Shown here one piece after another: positions 6,525-9,474 of a stretch of DNA of 9,474 nucleotides. The stretch spans positions 1 through 9,474 of the forward strand of contig NZ_DBDF01000223.1 of the NCBI RefSeq assembly GCF_002293435.1, given 5' to 3'. A model generated the notes under the pieces. That model did not search any database. It worked only from the letters and a program-made list of their open reading frames with translations, and had not been told where the DNA came from. This stretch comes from Bacteroides sp. UBA939. Lineage in GTDB: Bacteria > Bacteroidota > Bacteroidia > Bacteroidales > Bacteroidaceae. The first letter of the stretch is position 1, and the number at the start of each line of letters is the position of its first letter. Made by a program: the position numbers and the translations under genes.

Positions 6525-8060
6525 CTACGACCGGCACAAGCTGAGCAGGTACCGTCCAGGTTGGCGTATTTTCCCGTGGCTTCTGCGTATCTCCTCGAAA
6601 CCTCTCCACATGGGATGGCCGATGACGCCGAAGTTGCTCTTACAGATGATGGCGTACTGCTCCGGGGGAGGCACGTGGTACGCCCGGAGGTTGTATATCA
6701 GTCCGTCCAGGTTGCGCGGCAGACCGTCGGCAGGCGGTTGCAGACGGGCAATATCGTCGTGAGTCCATTCTTTGCGGGAACTACCGTTTCCTGGAGATTT
6801 CACTGCGCTATTCACAGATCCCCCTGCGTTGCCTGCCGGAATCACTGTACTCACCGGAATCATCACATTACCTGCCGGAATCCCCACGTTGCCTGCCGGA
6901 ACCTTCATGTTATCAGCCGGAATCATCGCACTCACCGGAATCCCCACGTTATCTGCAGGAATCTTCACGTTATCTGCCGGAATCACCGCATTACCCGCCG
7001 GAGTCACTGCACTGCTCGCCGGCGCCACCGCACTGTCCTCCGCCGACCTCACCGCACCGCCGGCAGCATTTCTTTCCGCAACTCTGTTTTTCAGAAAATC
7101 ATCCTCCCTGTTTTCCTCTCTTTCCTCTTCAGCGAACTTCCGGTTCGCTTCTCCGGCAGTTCCCTCTCCGGGGGAACTATTGAGGAGGGGGTTTTTTATG
7201 CTATGCTGTGCTATGCTATTCTGTGCTATGCTATGTGTACCAAAGTACACAAAACGTGCATTTTCGGTCTTAAATGTTACATCTTCGGGTATTATTGCAT
7301 CATTTTCGGGTATTATTACATCGTTCCCGTACGCTGCATTTCCGGGGTTTTCGTCAGATGTTCTGTATTCTTCTCCGGGCGAAGTACCCCCTTTTTCTTC
7401 TTTAAATGATGCATCTTCCTTTTCAAACAGTTCATTCCATTTTCCCGATTCTCGTGCTTTTGAAGAATCTCGTACTTCTAAGAAATCTCCTGCTTTTGAG
7501 GATTCTCCTACTTTTGAAAAGTTTCCTGCTTCTGAGGATTCTCCTACTTTTGACGATTCTCCCACTCTTTCGGTATCTTCGAGCTTCGCAGCCTTTCCTC
7601 TTTTCCCGCTTTTCCTTGTTTGCTCTTCATTTCCCTGTCCACTACTTGCTTGCTGACCGGCAAGTTCTTCGGGCGCAAGCAGACAATAGCGTTCGTCTAT
7701 CAAACACGTGCTTCTGCGTTTAGTACTGAAAAGGAACTGACGCTGGATGTCGCCATCGGTCAAGATACCGTAATCCCGGAAAAGTCTGCCGTCGAAGATG
7801 TTGAACTCCACGGCAAGCGCCACGATGCGTTTCACGTCGGCGGTTTCCGTTTCATAAAGGTTGTCGGCGAGGTCTTCGTAGAAAGACTCGTCGGCGGTTA
7901 CATAGTAGCCCTCACCTGCGTAGATGTACGAAAGTGTCTGTACCAGCACGGTGAAAGCGGCATCGCCCTCGCGCTTCATCAGGCGGCGCACCAGGCGGTT
8001 GTGTATAAAATCGGTGTTTACGGGGAAATAGTCTAAGCCCCGTTTCTTTATTCGAGCCAT
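6525..8060 (-). CDS. DUF4373 (Lin1244/Lin1753-like) protein with repeat-rich linker
   Basis: A 511-residue protein from ATG at 8060 to TAG at 6525. Residues 1-125 match the DUF4373 N-terminal domain: MARIKKRGLDYFPVNTDFIH, then RRLMKREGDAAFTVLVQTL, IYAGEGYYV and DIQRQFLFSTKRR. It resembles the winged-helix, replication-initiator-like domains of phage and mobile elements, though the role in Bacteroides is not established. The C-terminal 80 residues match the conserved tail of the same proteins: LPRNLDGLIYNLRAYHVPPP, ICKSNFGVIGHPMWRGFEEI and QPGRYLLSL. Residues about 135-430 are a disordered, charged and repetitive linker with hexapeptides at 166-207, IIPE heptads at 246-260, a SIAQ repeat at 276-288 and heptapeptides at 344-411. 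The frame is intact despite the repeats. A 14-bp tandem array is its leader, and no promoter box is visible between it and the zinc-finger gene, so they may be co-transcribed. Confidence 0.9.
   Translation of the reverse strand: MARIKKRGLDYFPVNTDFIHNRLVRRLMKREGDAAFTVLVQTLSYIYAGEGYYVTADESFYEDLADNLYETETADVKRIVALAVEFNIFDGRLFRDYGILTDGDIQRQFLFSTKRRSTCLIDERYCLLAPEELAGQQASSGQGNEEQTRKSGKRGKAAKLEDTERVGESSKVGESSEAGNFSKVGESSKAGDFLEVRDSSKARESGKWNELFEKEDASFKEEKGGTSPGEEYRTSDENPGNAAYGNDVIIPENDAIIPEDVTFKTENARFVYFGTHSIAQNSIAQHSIKNPLLNSSPGEGTAGEANRKFAEEEREENREDDFLKNRVAERNAAGGAVRSAEDSAVAPASSAVTPAGNAVIPADNVKIPADNVGIPVSAMIPADNMKVPAGNVGIPAGNVMIPVSTVIPAGNAGGSVNSAVKSPGNGSSRKEWTHDDIARLQPPADGLPRNLDGLIYNLRAYHVPPPEQYAIICKSNFGVIGHPMWRGFEEIRRSHGKIRQPGRYLLSLCRS
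6828..7031 (-). repeat. In-frame minisatellite coding VxIPAxN heptapeptides
   Basis: Residues 344-411 of the DUF4373 protein are ten tandem units of the form V-x-I-P-A-(G/D)-N. Eight units have 7 residues (21 bp) and two, VGIPVS and VMIPVS, have 6 (18 bp). Copy gain or loss of either unit length keeps the reading frame. Degenerate remnants continue to about residue 425 (AVKSPGN). Confidence 0.9.
7197..7325 (-). repeat. Two short in-frame repeats in the DUF4373 linker
   Basis: Codons 246-260 (7325-7281) encode NDVIIPE-NDAIIPE-D, a 21-bp duplication whose IIPE core resembles the later VIPA heptads. Codons 276-288 (7235-7197) encode HSIAQ-NSIAQ-HSI, with the DNA word GCTATGCT repeated. Both are in frame. 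Confidence 0.75.
7440..7565 (-). repeat. In-frame minisatellite coding seven hexapeptides
   Basis: Residues 166-207 of the DUF4373 protein are exactly seven 6-residue units: VGESSK, VGESSE, AGNFSK, VGESSK, AGDFLE, VRDSSK, ARESGK. At DNA level the period is 18 bp, with recurring GATTCTCCTAC on the plus strand. The unit is unrelated to the heptapeptide array further along the same gene. Confidence 0.88.
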
Positions 8061-8070
8061 AATTTTTAAA

Positions 8071-8184
8071 AGTAGTTAGGAGTTAGTAGATAGGAGTTAG
8101 TAGAAAGTAGTTAGTAGAAAGTAGATAGTAGAAAGTAGGTGGTAGAAAGTAGGTGGTAGAAAGTAGGTGGTAGAAAGTAGGTGG
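8071..8184. repeat. 14-bp tandem array in the DUF4373 leader
   Basis: Six 14-bp units occupy 8101-8184: TAGAAAGTAGTTAG, TAGAAAGTAGATAG, then four identical copies of TAGAAAGTAGGTGG. Each is two heptamers, and degenerate heptamers (AGTTAGG, AGATAGG) continue to about 8071. The array ends about 10 bp from the DUF4373 ATG at 8060 and so forms most of its untranslated leader. Four identical adjacent copies indicate recent expansion. Confidence 0.92.
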
Positions 8185-8237
8185 TGGGGATGATGGGGAT
8201 TGGCGGTTAGTAGCCGGAATCATCTATTGCTCCATTC

Positions 8238-8309
8238 CATCTATTCATCTATCCATCTATCCATCTATCCATCTATTCGTCTATTCATCTATTCATCTAT
8301 CCATCTCTT
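8238..8309. repeat. 8-bp tandem array overlapping the end of the zinc-finger gene
   Basis: Nine 8-bp units of the form CATCTATC or CATCTATT (one CGTCTATT, one CATCTCTT) run without interruption. The TAG stop of the zinc-finger gene (8297-8299) lies inside the array. Because 8 is not a multiple of 3, the array could not be read through in frame. Only the far end of that protein (IDARDG) reaches into the repeat. Confidence 0.92.
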
Positions 8310-8641
8310 GCATCTATTGCATCCATTGCTTTCATTTCGGCTTCTGCAACCATTCTCTTTTTCCGTGCGATGCTTTCGTTCACCTTTTGGCGGGCTTGGA
8401 GTATGAGCCGCATTCTTTCTTCGCGGTCTAACACAGAGGTTATTACGACGCGTTGCGGCGCATTGTTTTTGGGGCGTGAAGTCGATTTGCTTTTCTTGTG
8501 TACCAGGGTTTTTATTCTCCGGCATTCCTTGCAATAGTTGTCCGGTTGCTGTTTCCCTTTTCGAATGTAGAAATTCTCCAGCGGGAGTTCCTGTTTGCAG
8601 TAACTGCAAATGTGGGTGGTTTTTATAGGATTCTGTTCCAT
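8297..8641 (-). CDS. Small four-cysteine zinc-binding protein (114 aa)
   Basis: The ATG at 8641 opens MEQNPIKTTHICSYCKQELP. Cysteines at 12, 15, 37 and 40 form CxxC-x21-CxxC, a treble-clef or zinc-ribbon type site: HICSYCKQELPLENFY, then DNYCKECRR. This N-terminal layout is shared by small phage and Bacteroides proteins and by the zinc-binding part of some HNH and endonuclease VII-like proteins. No HNH catalytic histidine cluster follows, so nuclease activity is not supported. Residues about 43-60 are basic (HKKSKSTSRPKNN) and 70-110 look helical and charged (LDREERMRLILQARQKVNES), consistent with nucleic-acid or protein contact. It lies 236 bp upstream of DUF4373 in the same direction. The stop falls in an 8-bp tandem array. 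The function is unknown. Confidence 0.78.
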   Translation of the reverse strand: MEQNPIKTTHICSYCKQELPLENFYIRKGKQQPDNYCKECRRIKTLVHKKSKSTSRPKNNAPQRVVITSVLDREERMRLILQARQKVNESIARKKRMVAEAEMKAMDAIDARDG

Positions 8642-8660
8642 AATTGTTGGGTATAAAAGT

Positions 8661-8700
8661 TTGTATTATATTAGAGATAATTGTATTGTATCAGAGATAA
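8661..8700. repeat. Two-copy 20-bp tandem repeat in the zinc-finger leader
   Basis: TTGTATTATATTAGAGATAA (8661-8680) is followed directly by TTGTATTGTATCAGAGATAA (8681-8700), two mismatches in 20. It begins 19 bp upstream of the zinc-finger start codon. The design (two 20-bp copies, two mismatches, next to a start codon) parallels the HU leader, but the sequence is different. Confidence 0.8.
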
Positions 8701-8756
8701 GCATATTATTAACTGCTTGCTATACAGCGATTTACCATTATGTATACGCCATGTGC

Positions 8757-8910
8757 GAACCACATATATATCCAGCGTGAACCGCATATATCCCGTCCAT
8801 GAACCGCATATATCCCGTCCTTGAACCGCATATATGCCGTGCGTGAACCATATATATCCCGTCCATGAACCGCATATATCCCGTGTGTGCACCATATATA
8901 TGCCGTGAAC
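8757..8910. repeat. Seven-copy 22-bp tandem array
   Basis: Seven uninterrupted 22-bp units begin at 8757, 8779, 8801, 8823, 8845, 8867 and 8889. The core is GAACCGCATATATCCCGT followed by a variable 4 bases; one unit contains the palindrome GCATATATGC. The AT-rich core recurs about every two helical turns. There are no spacers, so this is not CRISPR. Because 22 is not a multiple of 3, the array is open in all three minus frames and creates overlapping spurious ORFs. It lies between the leftward promoter at 9073-9105 and the zinc-finger gene. An iteron-like protein-binding array is possible, but no replication gene is in the window. Confidence 0.95.
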
Positions 8911-8929
8911 AGGAAAACAGGTTGCTGAT

Positions 8930-8989
8930 AAAACAAAAAGGCCTCCAAACCCTTATCCAACGGCGGTTTTTGCCGGGGTAAGATTGGAT
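8930..8989 (-). terminator. Possible attenuator or terminator hairpins
   Basis: On the minus strand ATCCAA (8989-8984) pairs with TTGGAT (8960-8955), enclosing an inner stem CGGC/GCCG (8975-8972 with 8964-8961). A short AAGG/CCTT hairpin (8954-8951 with 8941-8938) follows and runs into TTTTTGTTTT (8939-8930). The arrangement resembles an intrinsic terminator downstream of the 9073 promoter, but the final stem is only 4 bp. Confidence 0.3.
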
Positions 8990-9072
8990 GGTTGATATAA
9001 AGTGTACGTATTCCATAAAAAATAATATAATTTATTTGTATCATAAAAACATTCTGCTTATTTTTGTCTCCG

Positions 9073-9105
9073 CAAATATAAGTGATGTTTTGCATATAAA
9101 ACAAA
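9073..9105 (-). promoter_or_regulatory. Bacteroidetes-type promoter facing the zinc-finger gene
   Basis: The minus strand has TTTG (9105-9102), a 21-bp spacer and TATATTTG (9080-9073), matching the -33 TTTG and -7 TAnnTTTG consensus; the spacer is 1-2 bp longer than usual. AACAAATTGTT (9100-9110), an odd-length palindrome, covers the -33 box, and GTTTT/AAAAC (9087-9091 with 9098-9102) is inverted within the spacer. Either could be an operator. Transcription would start near 9066, leaving a leader of about 425 nt that contains the 22-bp array. Confidence 0.6.
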
Positions 9106-9141
9106 TTGTTTCAGGAGTTAATTCGAAAAAAGTTCGTAACT

Positions 9142-9179
9142 ACCTGTATATGAGCAAGTAACAGGTTTTATTATTTTTG
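9142..9179 (+). promoter_or_regulatory. Small hairpin and rightward -7-like box
   Basis: ACCTGT (9142-9147) and ACAGGT (9161-9166) form a 6-bp stem with a 13-nt loop, followed on the plus strand by TTTTATTATTTTT, like a weak terminator. The same T-rich tract contains TATTTTTG (9172-9179), a match to TAnnTTTG without a good -33 box. It could equally be a promoter divergent from 9073; both readings are weak. Confidence 0.3.
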
Positions 9180-9228
9180 CAGCCTAAAATATGTGCAAAA
9201 CAAGGTTTATATAAGCTAAGAATAATAG

Positions 9229-9294
9229 CTCAATTTGAGAACAAAAGCTTAAAAATGAGAGCAATAACTTAAAATTGGAAACAACAACTTAACC
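9229..9294. repeat. Degenerate 20-bp tandem repeat near the right edge
   Basis: Three units: CTCAATTTGAGAACAAAAG (9229-9247), CTTAAAAATGAGAGCAATAA (9248-9267) and CTTAAAATTGGAAACAACAA (9268-9287), with a partial fourth unit CTTAACC. Divergence between copies is high, so this is an old array. Confidence 0.6.
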
Positions 9295-9351
9295 TGCATT
9301 ATTCATAAGTGCCTTGTCATAAATGAGAATTTAGTGATGAGAATGGGTACG

Positions 9352-9403
9352 CGGATGGCACGGATTAAGCGGATGAACGCGGATAACGCGGACGAGCACG
9401 GAT
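9352..9403. repeat. CGGAT-phased repeat, 9-10 bp period
   Basis: CGGAT or CGGAC occurs at 9352, 9361, 9370, 9380, 9389 and 9399, so the word recurs every 9 or 10 bp, close to one helical turn. I recall similar (A)CACGGAT-type low-complexity stretches in intergenic DNA of Bacteroides and other bacteria. No gene or structured RNA is apparent. Confidence 0.7.
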
Positions 9404-9474
9404 TCTTCTTTTTAAAAGGTAATTAGGATCTGGTAAATGATTAGCAGAAGTATCTCTATTAGCTTCGCTGACAG

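Larger units (their letters stand above)
9180..9474. other. Right-edge intergenic stretch without a supported gene
   Basis: No reading frame longer than a few dozen codons is convincing here. Two minus frames are open from the right edge for 20 and 35 codons (ending YQILITF and YPRSSA), and a plus ATG at 9437 is open to the edge (MISRSISISFAD). Any could be the end or start of an off-window gene, but none is recognisable. The stretch is otherwise dominated by the two degenerate repeats listed separately. Confidence 0.5.

Noticed and set aside
6327..7656. Plus-strand ORFs of 360 and 294 codons opposite the DUF4373 gene
   Set aside because: They mirror the low-complexity repeats of the minus gene, have biased Ser/Pro/Thr or His/Arg composition and no recognisable domain. 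The minus frame has conserved domains at both ends.
8289..8609. 106-codon minus ORF overlapping the zinc-finger gene
   Set aside because: It is a frame-shifted shadow. The frame starting at 8641 has the ordered CxxC pairs and a sensible start.
8757..8910. CRISPR array
   Set aside because: Units are directly adjacent with no unique spacers, and no cas gene is present.
8671..9104. Three overlapping minus-strand ORFs of 74-131 codons across the 22-bp array
   Set aside because: The 22-bp period cycles through all frames without stops, so openness in every frame is a by-product. The peptides are only repeats such as GIYAVHGRDI, no leader or domain supports them, and the longest begins inside the promoter.
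1..9474. tRNA, rRNA or insertion-sequence genes
   Set aside because: No cloverleaf, rRNA-like segment, transposase motif or paired terminal repeats were seen on either strand.

Overview
The window looks like chromosomal DNA of a gut Bacteroides or a close Bacteroidales relative. The protein families point there: a DUF6443/RHS secreted pair, a glycine-tailed HU protein, a 'smalltalk' peptide and a DUF4373 protein. So do the promoters, because two leaders carry close matches to the Bacteroidetes -7 box TAnnTTTG, and almost no gene has a Shine-Dalgarno sequence. The species cannot be named from this sequence. Every credible gene is on the minus strand, so the biological order runs from high to low coordinates.

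Region by region, in transcription order. (1) 9474-8642 has no convincing gene. It holds degenerate tandem repeats, a leftward promoter near 9073-9105, a possible attenuator-like hairpin, a seven-copy 22-bp array and a 20-bp duplication. (2) 8641-8297 encodes a 114-residue four-cysteine zinc-binding protein. (3) 8296-8061 is almost entirely an 8-bp and a 14-bp tandem array. (4) 8060-6525 encodes a DUF4373 protein whose long linker is built from in-frame minisatellites. (5) 6524-6175 carries the best promoter of the window. (6) 6174-5650 encodes an HU-like protein with a Gly/Asn/Asp tail. (7) 5649-5207 is a repeat- and hairpin-rich spacer. (8) 5206-5099 encodes a 35-residue smalltalk peptide behind an unusually strong Shine-Dalgarno sequence. 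(9) 5098-4936 contains a 13-bp stem abutting a second hairpin. (10) 4935-1417 and 1404-1 encode two secreted RHS-related proteins, the second running off the left edge before its C-terminal region.

How the parts may work together: the two RHS-related genes are 12 bp apart and clearly form a unit, probably a surface or secreted YD-repeat system whose effector end lies outside the window. The zinc-finger, DUF4373, HU and smalltalk genes resemble an accessory module common in Bacteroides. From memory, an N-acetylmuramoyl-L-alanine amidase gene usually follows smalltalk, and here the RHS pair occupies that place. No canonical promoter is visible between 6174 and 1404, so HU, smalltalk and the RHS pair could share the HU promoter.

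The most unusual property is repeat density. Most leaders in the cluster have their own unrelated short tandem repeat (7, 14, 20 or 22 bp), and the DUF4373 linker has hexa- and heptapeptide repeats in frame. Repeat-copy variation of expression and linker length is a testable hypothesis, not something the sequence proves.
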